DNA of 64,000 nucleotides, taken from the NCBI RefSeq assembly GCF_017916455.1, contig NZ_JAFMSY010000001.1, positions 1,719,977 to 1,783,976 of the forward strand, given 5' to 3'. The first letter of the stretch is position 1. Each line of letters starts with the position of its first letter. The position numbers and the translations under genes were made by a program. Source of the DNA: Nocardioides xinjiangensis (GTDB lineage: Bacteria > Actinomycetota > Actinomycetes > Propionibacteriales > Nocardioidaceae). Below, one piece after another: positions 1 through 7,311 of this stretch. Under the pieces are notes generated by a model, which was given only the letters and a program-made list of their open reading frames with translations, had not been told where the DNA came from and searched no databases.

Positions 1-410
1 ACCTCGTCGTGGAGCTTGACCGTCACCTCGTGGGCACCGAGCGACTTGATCGGGTTGGCCACGACGATCGTGCGGCGGTCCACCGTCTCGCCGGAGACGG
101 CGGTGACCGCGTCGGCGATCTCGGCGGTGGTGACGGCGCCGAACAGGCGACCACCCTCACCGGCACGCACCTTCACGTTGACCGCGTTGGCCTCGAGCTT
201 GCCCTTGATCTCCTGGGCGTGGCTCTCGTCGCGGGCCGCGCGGCTCGCGCGGGCGGACTTGATCGACTCGATGGTCTTCTCGCCACCGCGGGTCCAGCGG
301 ATGCCGAGGCCGCGGGGGACGAGGTAGTTGCGGCCGTAGCCGTCCTTGACCTCGACCACGTCGCCGGGGGCGCCGAGGCCGTCGACCTCCTGGGTCAGGA
401 TGAGCTTCAT
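1..410 (-). CDS. rplI: 50S ribosomal protein L9 (3' end outside window)
   Basis: Ribosomal protein L9 of the large subunit, binding 23S rRNA near the L1 side. The reverse strand reads [21 protein letters not shown] followed by [13 protein letters not shown], the conserved L9 N-terminal domain with its Gly- and Arg-rich RNA-binding loop. About 136 of the usual ~148 residues are visible, so the C-terminal end lies beyond base 1. ATG at 410-408 is preceded by GAGGAG about 8 nt upstream. It is the last gene of the S6 operon (rpsF-ssb-rpsR-rplI), starting 14 nt after the rpsR stop, which is the order normal for Actinobacteria. Confidence 0.97.
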   Translation of the reverse strand, partial: MKLILTQEVDGLGAPGDVVEVKDGYGRNYLVPRGLGIRWTRGGEKTIESIKSARASRAARDESHAQEIKGKLEANAVNVKVRAGEGGRLFGAVTTAEIADAVTAVSGETVDRRTIVVANPIKSLGAHEVTVKLHDE

Positions 411-424
411 GTCCCGTGCTCCTC

Positions 425-661
425 TCAGCGACCGGTGGACGTGTAGGGCAGCAGGGCCAGCTCGCGCGCGTTCTTGACGGCGATGGCCACGTCGCGCTGG
501 TGCTGGACGCAGTTGCCGGTCACGCGGCGGGCGCGGATCTTGCCGCGGTCGGAGATGAACTTGCGGAGCAGCGTGGTGTCCTTGTAGTCGACACCGGTCG
601 CCTTCTCCTTGCAGAACTGGCAGACCTTCTTCTTCGGCTTGCGCAGAATTGCCTTGGCCAT
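425..661 (-). CDS. rpsR: 30S ribosomal protein S18
   Basis: Small-subunit protein S18, which pairs with S6 on the 30S platform. The protein begins [20 protein letters not shown] and has the typical S18 core [25 protein letters not shown]; 78 residues is the normal length. It carries the Cys pair C-x-x-C (CQFC) of the zinc-binding (C+) type of S18. An in-frame extension upstream exists, but ATG at 661 is preferred because AAGGGAG lies 7-13 nt upstream and the homologous N-terminus starts there. Zinc-type S18 is often accompanied in Actinobacteria by a zinc-free paralogue under Zur control elsewhere; none is in this window. Confidence 0.97.
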   Translation of the reverse strand: MAKAILRKPKKKVCQFCKEKATGVDYKDTTLLRKFISDRGKIRARRVTGNCVQHQRDVAIAVKNARELALLPYTSTGR

Positions 662-731
662 TGTGGTGCTCCCTTTCAGTGAGCCCGGCCCTGAAGGCAA
701 TCAGGGACGGAATGGTGATGGATGAAAGTGT

Positions 732-768
732 CCTCGGGCCCCAGGCAGCGTGCTGCATGTGGCCGAGG
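732..768 (-). promoter_or_regulatory. hairpin in the ssb-rpsR spacer
   Basis: Inverted repeat CCTCGG (732-737) / CCGAGG (763-768) enclosing a smaller GCAG/CTGC stem, in the 110-nt gap between the ssb stop and the rpsR start. It would form in the S6-operon mRNA and could act as a partial terminator or a processing/stability element. No function is known; the structure is read by eye. Confidence 0.35.
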
Positions 769-771
769 GGA

Positions 772-1347
772 TCAGAAGGGCGGCTCGTCGTTCCCGCCGC
801 TGACCCCGGGCGTGGCCCAGGGATCGTTGGTCGGAGCGGACTGGCCGCCACCCTGGGACTGACCGCCCCAGCCGCCGCCACCCTGGGAGGGAGCCGGGCT
901 GGCCCACGGGTCGTCGGCCGGCGCGGACTGACCGCCGCCGCCCGAGTAGCCGCCGCCGGAGTAGCCGCCACCGCCGCCCTGCCGCGTCGTCTTGGTGACC
1001 TTGGCCGATGCGTTGCGCAGCGACGGGCCGACCTCCTCGACGTCGATCTCGAACACGGTGCGCTTCTCACCCTCGCGGGTCTCGTACTGACGCGACTTGA
1101 GGCGACCCTGGACGATCACGCGCATGCCCCGCTGGAGGGACTCGGCGACGTTCTCCGCTGCCTGCCGCCACACCGCGCAGGAGAGGAACAGCGTGTCGCC
1201 GTCCTTCCACTCGTTGCTCTGGCGGTCGAAGGTGCGCGGCGTCGAGGCGATCCGGAAGTTGGCGACGGGCGCCCCCGAGGGGGTGAACCGCAGCTCCGGG
1301 TCGTCGACGAGGTTGCCGATGACGGTGATCGTGGTCTCGCCTGCCAT
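772..1347 (-). CDS. ssb: single-stranded DNA-binding protein
   Basis: SSB coats single-stranded DNA during replication, repair and recombination. Residues 1-115 form the OB fold ([59 protein letters not shown]). Residues 120-185 are a Gly/Ser/Gln-rich linker with repeated DPWA-type segments. The protein ends in the acidic tip DEPPF, the partner-binding tail that contacts replication and repair proteins. At 191 residues it is normal for actinobacterial SSB. GAGGAGA precedes the ATG. It sits between rpsF and rpsR as usual. Confidence 0.97.
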   Translation of the reverse strand: MAGETTITVIGNLVDDPELRFTPSGAPVANFRIASTPRTFDRQSNEWKDGDTLFLSCAVWRQAAENVAESLQRGMRVIVQGRLKSRQYETREGEKRTVFEIDVEEVGPSLRNASAKVTKTTRQGGGGGYSGGGYSGGGGQSAPADDPWASPAPSQGGGGWGGQSQGGGQSAPTNDPWATPGVSGGNDEPPF

Positions 1348-1463
1348 GTCAGGTCTCCTCAGAATGTCCTGCTGCTGATCCGGGGTCCGCCCCCGGCGAT
1401 GCGCCCATCAAACAGGCACGCACCGACGGCGGGAAGGGTCTTTCCACAGACGCCCGTGGGCGG

Positions 1464-1754
1464 TCAGTGGGCGTCGGGACGCATGACCTTCGTGCGCAGG
1501 ATCGACTCGTTCAGCGTGAGCTGGCGGTCGAACTCCTTGACCGTCGCGGGCTCGGCCGTCAGGTTGATGACGGCGTAGATGCCCTCGGCGTTCTTCTTGA
1601 TCTCGTACGCCATCCGGCGACGACCCCACACGTCGAGCGACTCGATCGAGCCACCGTCCTTGCGGATCACGTTGAGGTACTTGTCGAGCGACGGCTCGAT
1701 GGTGCGCTCGTCGAGACTCGGGTCGAGGATGACCATCACTTCGTAGGCACGCAC
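1464..1754 (-). CDS. rpsF: 30S ribosomal protein S6
   Basis: Small-subunit protein S6, partner of S18. The 96-residue protein reads [23 protein letters not shown] and retains the S6 fold signature [23 protein letters not shown]. The start is GTG at 1754-1752, with GAGGAGG upstream at a good distance (the next in-frame ATG lies 6 codons inside the conserved N-terminus). First gene of the rpsF-ssb-rpsR-rplI operon; the gap to ssb is 116 nt. Confidence 0.96.
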   Translation of the reverse strand: MRAYEVMVILDPSLDERTIEPSLDKYLNVIRKDGGSIESLDVWGRRRMAYEIKKNAEGIYAVINLTAEPATVKEFDRQLTLNESILRTKVMRPDAH

Positions 1755-1880
1755 AGCGTCTCCACCTCCTCTGGGCTAGAGCGGCCACGGGCTCTCCGTG
1801 GCAGGAGGACTCTGCGTTCGTGGCCGCGACACCGGTCGCACGCCACGGTCGCCCGAAGGCAACCGGGCAAGATTACCAGC
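1755..1880 (-). promoter_or_regulatory. leader and candidate promoter of the S6 operon
   Basis: Upstream of rpsF on the minus strand there is a -10-like TAATCT (complement of 1870-1875) and, in the leader, a perfect 7-bp hairpin GCCACGG (1784-1790) / CCGTGGC (1796-1802). Many bacteria regulate this operon by S6:S18 binding to an mRNA hairpin carrying a CCG element; this hairpin is a candidate, but the match was judged by eye only. No clear -35 box was seen. Confidence 0.4.
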
Positions 1881-1986
1881 GGCCGCGCGGCAGGCCCGCA
1901 TCGCGGAGCGCCCGGCCGCCCGGTCCCGCCCGACCCGCCTCGCGCGCCCCTGTGGAGGGCGCGCCCGCGGCGGGGCGGCTCGGGGC

Positions 1987-1992
1987 TAGCGT
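1987..1992 (+). promoter_or_regulatory. -10 element, leaderless-type, of the kinase gene
   Basis: TAGCGT lies exactly 6 nt before the GTG at 1999, so transcription would start at or next to the start codon. No Shine-Dalgarno sequence is visible. One of about ten similar arrangements in the window. Confidence 0.5.
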
Positions 1993-1998
1993 CGAGCG

Positions 1999-2937
1999 GT
2001 GTCCAGGACCGCAACGCCCCGGTCCGCCATCGTGGTGGCGGGACGCTACCGCCTGCTCGACCAGGTCGGCACCGGGGGCATGGGCTCGGTGTGGCGCGCC
2101 CGCGACGAGCGCACGGGTCGCCTCGTCGCGGTGAAGGTGCTGGGCCGGCACGGCTCGGCGGTGCTCGCGCGGTTCGTCCGCGAGCAGGCCGTCCGCGTGC
2201 GCCACCCCCACGTCGTGGCACCGCACGGCTGGGCCGCCGAGGACGAGCTGGTGGTGCTCGCGATGGAGCTGGTCACGGGCGGGTCGGTCGCCGACCTGCT
2301 CCGCGAGCACGGCGCGCTCGACGCCGGCACCGCGGGGCTCCTGGTCGGGCAGCTGCTCAGCGGGCTCGCGGCCGTGCACGGTGCCGGACTGGTGCACCGC
2401 GACGTCAAGCCGGCCAACCTCCTGCTCGAGGCGACCGGCGACGGACCACCGCACCTGCGCCTCGGCGACTTCGGCGTCGCCGCCCCGGTGGCCGACCGGC
2501 GCTTCACCACCGTCCCCGGCGCCATCGGCACCGACGGCTACATGGCGCCGGAGCAGGCGCGTGGCGCCCCGCCCGACCCCGCCCAGGACCTCTACGCCAC
2601 GGGTCGCGTCGCCCTCGAGCTGGTCACGGGGCTGCCTCCCGCCCTCCAGCGGGGGATCCCCTCCCACCCGCTGCGGCCCCTCGTCGAGCGGCTGGTCGTC
2701 GACGACCCGGAGCAGCGCATCGCCACCGCCGAGGCGGCGCTCCGCCTGCTCCGCCGGCTCCCCCTGCCGGCGCCCGACGGCCCGCCGGTGCCCGACCGCC
2801 TGGGTCCCCCGCCGCGCCGCCGCACGCCCTCGGCGTCGGTCCGCGGCGACGTCGACTGGGCCGGCTGGACGGCCGTCGCGGTCCTGGCCGGCGTGGTCGT
2901 GGCGTGCCTGTGCCTGCTCCTAGGCTGGACCGCATGA
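1999..2937 (+). CDS. small membrane-anchored Ser/Thr protein kinase
   Basis: Hanks-type protein kinase. All key residues are present: glycine loop GTGGMGS (residues 24-30), VAVKVL with catalytic Lys near 46, HRDVKPANLLL near 133-143 (Asp, Lys, Asn), and DFG near 157-159. The catalytic domain fills residues 15-255. A Pro/Arg-rich linker leads to one C-terminal transmembrane helix (about 289-309) that ends the protein, so there is no extracellular sensor domain. At 312 residues it is much shorter than PknB-type kinases. It overlaps nfo by 4 nt (ATGA). Its target is unknown; it is not the canonical PknB, which lies at the far end of the window. Confidence 0.88.
   Translation: MSRTATPRSAIVVAGRYRLLDQVGTGGMGSVWRARDERTGRLVAVKVLGRHGSAVLARFVREQAVRVRHPHVVAPHGWAAEDELVVLAMELVTGGSVADLLREHGALDAGTAGLLVGQLLSGLAAVHGAGLVHRDVKPANLLLEATGDGPPHLRLGDFGVAAPVADRRFTTVPGAIGTDGYMAPEQARGAPPDPAQDLYATGRVALELVTGLPPALQRGIPSHPLRPLVERLVVDDPEQRIATAEAALRLLRRLPLPAPDGPPVPDRLGPPPRRRTPSASVRGDVDWAGWTAVAVLAGVVVACLCLLLGWTA
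2921..2926 (+). promoter_or_regulatory. -10 element inside the kinase gene, before nfo
   Basis: TAGGCT followed by 7 nt and then the nfo ATG at 2934. It could give nfo its own leaderless transcript from within the last codons of the kinase gene. Confidence 0.4.
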
Positions 2938-3734
2938 GCACCCAGCTTGCCGTCGGCGCCCACGTCGCGCAGGAGGACCCGGTCGGCGAGGCCGTCGCGC
3001 GCGACACCTCGCTCGTGCAGTTCTTCCTCGGTGACCCGCAGGGCTACAAGGGTCCCGAGGTCCGCTTCGACGGCGGGGCGGCCGCGCTGCGCGCCGCGGC
3101 GGAGGACGCCGGGGTCGACCTCTACGTGCACGCCCCCTACGTCGTCAACGTCGCCACGACCAACAACCGCATCAGGATCCCGAGCCGCAAGCTGCTCCAG
3201 CAGCACATGGTCGCGGCGGCGGAGATCGGCGCCAAGGGCCTCATCGTCCACGGCGGGCACGTCAACAAGGCCGACGACCCGGCCGTCGGCTTCGACAACT
3301 GGCGCAAGGCGATCGAGGCCACCGACATCCTGGTCCCCCTGCTGATCGAGAACACCGCGGGCGGCGAGAACGCGATGGCGCGCCACCTCGACCGGATCGC
3401 CGGCGTGTGGGACGCCATCTCCTCGGCCGACGGCGCCGAGCGTGTCGGCTTCTGCCTCGACACCTGCCACGCGTGGGCCGGCGGCATCGACCTCGGTGAC
3501 GCCGTCGAGAAGGTCCGCGGCATCACCGGCCGCATCGACCTCGTCCACGCCAACGACTCGCGTGACGACTTCGGCTCGGGCGCCGACCGCCACGCCAACT
3601 TCGGCCGCGGCCGACTGCCCGCCGACGAGTTCGCGGCGGTGGTCCGCGAGGCCGGCGCGCCCGTCATCTGCGAGACGCCCGGCGGGGCGGCCGACCACCT
3701 CGCCGACTTCGCCTGGCTGCGCGAGCGCCTCTGA
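2934..3734 (+). CDS. nfo: endonuclease IV (AP endonuclease)
   Basis: DNA base-excision repair enzyme that cuts 5' to abasic sites using three Zn ions in a TIM barrel. Expected metal-ligand segments are all visible in order: VHAPYVVNVAT, GLIVHGGHV, LIENTAG, FCLDTCHAWAGG, LVHANDS, DRHANFGRG and VICETPGG. 266 residues is a standard length. The ATG overlaps the kinase stop (ATGA), and a -10-like TAGGCT sits 7 nt upstream. The convergent sortase gene ends 7 nt after its stop. Confidence 0.95.
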   Translation: MSTQLAVGAHVAQEDPVGEAVARDTSLVQFFLGDPQGYKGPEVRFDGGAAALRAAAEDAGVDLYVHAPYVVNVATTNNRIRIPSRKLLQQHMVAAAEIGAKGLIVHGGHVNKADDPAVGFDNWRKAIEATDILVPLLIENTAGGENAMARHLDRIAGVWDAISSADGAERVGFCLDTCHAWAGGIDLGDAVEKVRGITGRIDLVHANDSRDDFGSGADRHANFGRGRLPADEFAAVVREAGAPVICETPGGAADHLADFAWLRERL

Positions 3735-3740
3735 CCGGGC

Positions 3741-4391
3741 TCAGCTCGTGGGGAGAGCGGTCACCACGACGTTGCTGAGGTAGGCGGTCCCGTCCCAGTC
3801 CTCGCAGGTGATCAGGACCAGCCGTGCGGGTCCGCCCCGGCCGAGGACGCGCTCGTTGCGGCGAGCCAGCTCGCCGCGGCCCAGCACCTCGACCGACGCG
3901 ACGGCGTACGACGAGCGGCGGGTGCCGTCGAGCACCAGCACCTCGTCGCCGCGACGCAGGTCCTCGAGGTCGTCGAAGGCACCGCCCCCGCTGCTCACGG
4001 TGTGCCCGGTCAGGACCGTGGCGCCCGTGGCGGAACCGGGGCGGGCCCCATCCGCCCACCAGCCCACGCGACGAGGGTCCGCGGGAGGGGTCAGCACGCG
4101 GCGGACGGCGACGATCGGCGTCACCGCGGCGCGCACGCCGAGGGCGGGGACGACGACACGCCGCGGTCGCCGGGCCGGGACCGAGGACGCCGGCGGCGTG
4201 GCAGCCGTCGGCTCGGCCCGGTCGGCGCGGACGACGCCGGCGGTCTCGCGGGACCGCTGCCCGTCGACGGCCGGAGCCTCGCCGGGGCGCAGCCCGACGA
4301 GGACGCCGGCGACGACGAGCGCCGGCGCGGCGAGCACCGCCCCCAGGTGGAGGAGGCGCTCGCCGCGTCGAGAGGAGGTCGGCTCAGCCAC
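3741..4391 (-). CDS. sortase-like transpeptidase (class E/F type)
   Basis: Sortases attach surface proteins to the cell wall by cleaving a C-terminal sorting signal. The 216-residue reading has an N-terminal transmembrane helix (15-34), a disordered Pro/Arg linker, then a sortase beta-barrel with VLTGHT (catalytic His near 130) and LVLITCEDWDG (catalytic Cys near 196). After the Cys there is no Arg before the end (AYLSNVVVTALPTS), where sortases normally keep an active-site Arg. The chosen GTG at 4391 overlaps the upstream gene's stop by 8 nt, suggesting translational coupling; a longer reading from 4478 would run deep into that gene. Its likely partner is the repeat protein encoded just upstream. 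Confidence 0.78.
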   Translation of the reverse strand: MAEPTSSRRGERLLHLGAVLAAPALVVAGVLVGLRPGEAPAVDGQRSRETAGVVRADRAEPTAATPPASSVPARRPRRVVVPALGVRAAVTPIVAVRRVLTPPADPRRVGWWADGARPGSATGATVLTGHTVSSGGGAFDDLEDLRRGDEVLVLDGTRRSSYAVASVEVLGRGELARRNERVLGRGGPARLVLITCEDWDGTAYLSNVVVTALPTS

Positions 4392-5838
4392 GAGCCCGTC
4401 GGGTCCACGCGAGCCGTCCGGCGACGCCACCGAGCAGGACCAGCAGGAGGGCGAGCAGCGAGGTGCCGGCCGCAGCATCGGAGGCGTCGGAGCCCCCGCG
4501 GGCGTCCACGCCGGCGTCGACCGCGGTGGGGAGCGCGCTCGACGCGCCCTGCTCCGTCGCGAGCGTGGCGTCCGATGCGAACGCCTGCTCCCCGAGGACC
4601 TCGGCGTCGGACGGCCAGGGCGACTCGGGCGACTCGAGCGACTCCGACGGCTCTGTCGACGCGGGAGACGTCGGGGACGTCGGGGACGTCGGCGAGGACG
4701 TCTCGTCGTCCACGTCGGTCGAACCGGGCGTCGTCGACGTGGGGGTGCCCGGCGTCCCCGGCTCGGTCGGCACCGACGACGTGCCAGGCGCGCACTGCTG
4801 CACCCAGAAGACCTTGGTCTTGGTGTCGTTGCCGTTGGAGCGCGGCGTGCTGATCGTCAGGCGCACGTGGTAGCCCTGCTTCGGGTGCGGTTCGCCGGTG
4901 AAGGAGAGAGTGTACGCCTGGCGGCCGTCGAGGCCGGTCTCCGTGCCGGCACCGCTGGCCGGGTCGCCCCCGACGAACACCTGCGCCGGTCCGTCGACCG
5001 TCATGCCGACGCCGGTCGTCGGCGCGTGCTCGGTGAACGTCACCGTCGAGATGATGTCGGCGCCCTGGTCGAAGCCGTACCACTCGACCTGGAAGGTGCA
5101 TCCGGGGTGCGGGGTGTTGTTCGGGATCCGGTCGAGCTCGCCGAGGGGGGCGATCTTCACCGTGCCGTTGTTGCCGGCGGGATCGCCCTGACCGTTGCCG
5201 TTCCCGGCGTTGCCGTTGCCCGGGTTGCCGTTGCCGTTGCCGGGGTTGGCGTTGCCGGCGTTCCCGTTGCCGTTGCCCGGGTTCGCGTTGCCGTTGCCCG
5301 GGTTCCCCTGATGGCCGTTGCCGTTGCCGTTGCCCCGGCCGCCGCCGTTGCCCTGGCCGTTGCCCTGGCCGTTGCCGTTCGCCTGACCGTTGCCCCGGCC
5401 GCCGCCGTTGCCGTTGCCGTTGGCCTGGCCGTTGCCGTTCGCCTGGCCGTTGCCCCGGCCGCCGCCGTTGCCGTTGCCGCTGGCCTGGCCGTTGCCGTTC
5501 GCCTGACCGTTGCCCCGGCCGCCCCCGTTGCCGTTGGCCTGGCCGTTGCCGTTGGCCTGGCCGTTGCCGTTCCCCTGGGCGTTGCCCTGGCCGTTGCCCT
5601 GCGGCGCCGGCGGCTGCTGGGCGGCCGGCGGGGGTGTCGGCGTCGCAGCCTGGGTCCCGCCGATGCCGTTCGTGAGCCCGTGCGCGTTGCCGTTCCCGTT
5701 CCCGTTGCCGGGGTCGGCGGCGGCGGGCGTTGCCGCGAGCCCGAGGCCCAGACCGGTGCTCACGGTGAGGATGGCCGCAGCAGCGAGTCTGGCCTGCGGC
5801 CGGATCCGGTGACCGGCCGAGCGAGACGTGGGTGACAT
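4384..5838 (-). CDS. secreted Gly-Asn repeat surface protein
   Basis: 484-residue secreted protein not recognised as a named family. It has a signal peptide (about 1-41: Arg-rich start, ILTVSTGLGLGLAATPAAA), a Pro-rich stretch, then about 140 residues made almost only of Gly, Asn, Gln, Ala and Arg in units such as NGQANGNGQA and NGGGRG. A globular domain follows (roughly 210-350, including CTFQVEWYGFDQG and KTKVFWVQQCAPG), then a Ser/Thr/Pro/Glu stalk, a hydrophobic helix (SLLALLLVLLGGVAGRLAW) and the basic tail TRRARG. The C-terminus looks like a sortase signal, but no LPxTG is seen. ATG at 5838 has a strong GGGAGGA upstream. The sortase-like gene follows with an 8-nt overlap. Confidence 0.82.
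   Translation of the reverse strand: MSPTSRSAGHRIRPQARLAAAAILTVSTGLGLGLAATPAAADPGNGNGNGNAHGLTNGIGGTQAATPTPPPAAQQPPAPQGNGQGNAQGNGNGQANGNGQANGNGGGRGNGQANGNGQASGNGNGGGRGNGQANGNGQANGNGNGGGRGNGQANGNGQGNGQGNGGGRGNGNGNGHQGNPGNGNANPGNGNGNAGNANPGNGNGNPGNGNAGNGNGQGDPAGNNGTVKIAPLGELDRIPNNTPHPGCTFQVEWYGFDQGADIISTVTFTEHAPTTGVGMTVDGPAQVFVGGDPASGAGTETGLDGRQAYTLSFTGEPHPKQGYHVRLTISTPRSNGNDTKTKVFWVQQCAPGTSSVPTEPGTPGTPTSTTPGSTDVDDETSSPTSPTSPTSPASTEPSESLESPESPWPSDAEVLGEQAFASDATLATEQGASSALPTAVDAGVDARGGSDASDAAAGTSLLALLLVLLGGVAGRLAWTRRARG
5175..5605 (-). repeat. in-frame GC-rich coding repeat (Gly-Asn tract)
   Basis: Degenerate tandem repeat built from the hexamer GTTGCC and longer modules that contain GGCCGCCGCC. 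It encodes the Gly-Asn tract of the surface protein. A module of about 54 bp (NGGGRGNGQANGNGQA-like) recurs three to four times. Such DNA is prone to copy-number change between strains. Confidence 0.85.
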
Positions 5839-5965
5839 GTGTTCCTCCCTGTAGTCCGGCGACGTTGCCGGAGACCTGTACGCGACCCGTCGGCTCAGCC
5901 GTCCCTCCCGAGTGGACTCGAAGCGCCGTAGTCCCGGGTTCAACCACCGGCCCGCCGATGGGTTA
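5839..5965 (-). promoter_or_regulatory. hairpin-rich 5' leader, candidate structured RNA
   Basis: Leader of the Gly-Asn repeat gene. On the minus strand it can fold into several short stems: complement of TCCGGC/GCCGGA (5855-5872), CGGC/GCCG (5891-5901) and CGAGT/ACTCG (5909-5920). The minus-strand segment GGGACGGCTGAGCCGACGGG resembles part of the c-di-GMP-I (GEMM-I) core, which has GACG-x-AGCC-ACGGGTC, but the GCAAA bases of that motif are not conserved here. A riboswitch is therefore only a suggestion. The remainder of this 329-bp gap holds an operator-like pair and a hairpin listed separately. Confidence 0.35.
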
Positions 5966-5973
5966 CGGCTGGT

Positions 5974-6009
5974 CACCCGATCGGGTGGGGGTCACCTCAC
6001 CCGTTCGGG
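5974..6009. promoter_or_regulatory. pair of palindromic operator-like sites
   Basis: CACCCGATCGGG (5974-5985, part of the perfect 14-bp palindrome ending at 5987) and CACCCGTTCGGG (5998-6009) are direct copies spaced 24 bp apart. They lie between the divergent surface-protein and FemX genes. The spacing of just over two helical turns fits a cooperatively bound repressor; the regulator is unknown. Confidence 0.4.
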
Positions 6010-6114
6010 CCATGCGGTGCGGGCCGACCGGGGCGGAGGCTCGCCGGATGAGAGTCGGCAGGAAGTCGGGACGGCCGTGCAACCGAACCGGCGGGCACTG
6101 CGTCTCTCCTCACG

Positions 6115-6153
6115 AAGGGACCAGACACGCACGGGGGTCGTGTCTGGTCCCTT
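6115..6153. promoter_or_regulatory. perfect 15-bp hairpin before the FemX-like gene
   Basis: AAGGGACCAGACACG (6115-6129) and its exact reverse complement (6139-6153) flank a 9-nt loop. The stem ends 14 nt before the GTG of the FemX-like gene. It could be a terminator or attenuator in the leader; there is no T-run, and no gene ends here on either strand. Confidence 0.6.
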
Positions 6154-6167
6154 GTAGCCTTTCCGGA

Positions 6168-7304
6168 GTGACGACCCCCCTGACGCTGCGCCCTGTCTCC
6201 GCGCCCGAGCACCGAGACTTCATCGCCGGCCGGTCGTCCGCCAGCTTCCTCCAGACGCCCGCCTGGGCGCAGGTGAAGGCCGAGTGGAAGGCCGAGTCCA
6301 TCGGCTGGTTCCGCGGCGGCGAGCTGGTCGGTGCCGGCCTGGTCCTCTACCGCCAGCTGCCGAAGGTGAAGCGCTACCTCGCCTACCTCCCCGAGGGTCC
6401 GGTCATCGACTGGTCGGGCGACGACCTCGAGTCCTGGCTGCGCCCGATGGTCGCCCACCTCGCGCGCCGGGGCGCGTTCGCCGTGCGGATGGGTCCGCCC
6501 GTGGTGACCCGCCGCTGGTCCGCCGAACAGGTGAAGGCCGGGATCGCCGACGAGTCGGTGCGGCGGCTCGGCGACGTACCTCCTCTCGAACGCTGCCAGG
6601 ACGGGGCGCGGGTGATCGCGCAGCTGCACGAGCTCGGCTGGCAGCGGCAGTCCGCCGAAGGCGGCTTCTCCGCCGGACAGCCGCAGTTCAACTTCCAGGT
6701 CCCCCTCGTCGACGAGGACGGCCGCCCGCGAGCGGAGTCCGACGTCCTGGCCGGGATGAACCAGCTGTGGCGCCGCAACATCAAGAAGGCCGACAAGGCG
6801 GGCGTGGAGGTCTCCCTCGGCGAGCGGGCGGACCTCAAGGCCTTCCACGACCTCTACGTGCACACCGCCGAGCGCGACGGCTTCACCCCGCGCCGCCTCG
6901 CGTACTTCCAGACGATGTACGACGCACTCGCCGCCGAGGACCCCGACCGGATCCAGCTCTGGCTGGCCCGCCACGAGGGCGACCTCGTCGCCGCGACGAT
7001 CGCGATCCGGGTGGGGACCCATGCCTGGTACTCCTACGGCGCGTCCTCGACGGAGAAGCGCGAGGTGCGCGGCTCGAACGCCGTCCAGTGGGCGATGATC
7101 CGCCACGCGCTGGCGGCCGGCGCGCACGTCTACGACCTCCGGGGGATCACCGAGACCCTCGACGCCGACGACCCGCACGTCGGGCTGATCCAGTTCAAGG
7201 TCGGCACCGGCGGGCAGGCGGTCGAGCACGCGGGCGAGTGGGACCTGCCGGTCAACCGGGTCATCTACAAGGCGTTCCAGCTCTACCTGGCGCGCCGGGG
7301 GTGA
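6168..7304 (+). CDS. FemAB-family aminoacyltransferase (FemX-like)
   Basis: Member of the FemABX/GNAT-fold family, which uses aminoacyl-tRNA to add amino acids to the lipid II stem peptide. In Streptomyces the FemX gene at this position adds the first Gly of the bridge. The 378-residue protein shows the family's N-terminal half with FLQTPAWAQVKAEWKAESIGWF, and the second half with MNQLWRRNIKKADKAGVEV, ATIAIRVGTHAWYSYGASSTEKREVRGSNAVQWAMI and YDLRGI. The GTG start at 6168 begins VTTPLTLRPV; the hairpin just upstream argues against a longer reading. It is followed after 7 nt by the alanine-racemase-like gene, so the two are probably co-transcribed. Confidence 0.88.
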   Translation: MTTPLTLRPVSAPEHRDFIAGRSSASFLQTPAWAQVKAEWKAESIGWFRGGELVGAGLVLYRQLPKVKRYLAYLPEGPVIDWSGDDLESWLRPMVAHLARRGAFAVRMGPPVVTRRWSAEQVKAGIADESVRRLGDVPPLERCQDGARVIAQLHELGWQRQSAEGGFSAGQPQFNFQVPLVDEDGRPRAESDVLAGMNQLWRRNIKKADKAGVEVSLGERADLKAFHDLYVHTAERDGFTPRRLAYFQTMYDALAAEDPDRIQLWLARHEGDLVAATIAIRVGTHAWYSYGASSTEKREVRGSNAVQWAMIRHALAAGAHVYDLRGITETLDADDPHVGLIQFKVGTGGQAVEHAGEWDLPVNRVIYKAFQLYLARRG

Positions 7305-7311
7305 CGGGTCG

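Noticed and set aside
5175-5605. CRISPR-like array or microsatellite locus
   Set aside because: The repeats are in frame, have no spacers of uniform length and encode the Gly-Asn tract of a protein with signal peptide and membrane anchor.
5909-5955. tRNA-like stretch with GGTTCAACC and a CGAGT/ACTCG stem
   Set aside because: The T-arm does not pair properly (CCGG needs a 9-nt loop), and there is no acceptor stem or D-arm. It fits better as part of the leader of the surface-protein gene.
6115-6153. T-box riboswitch for the FemX-like gene
   Set aside because: The hairpin is a simple perfect stem; there is no specifier loop, AG bulge or T-box sequence.
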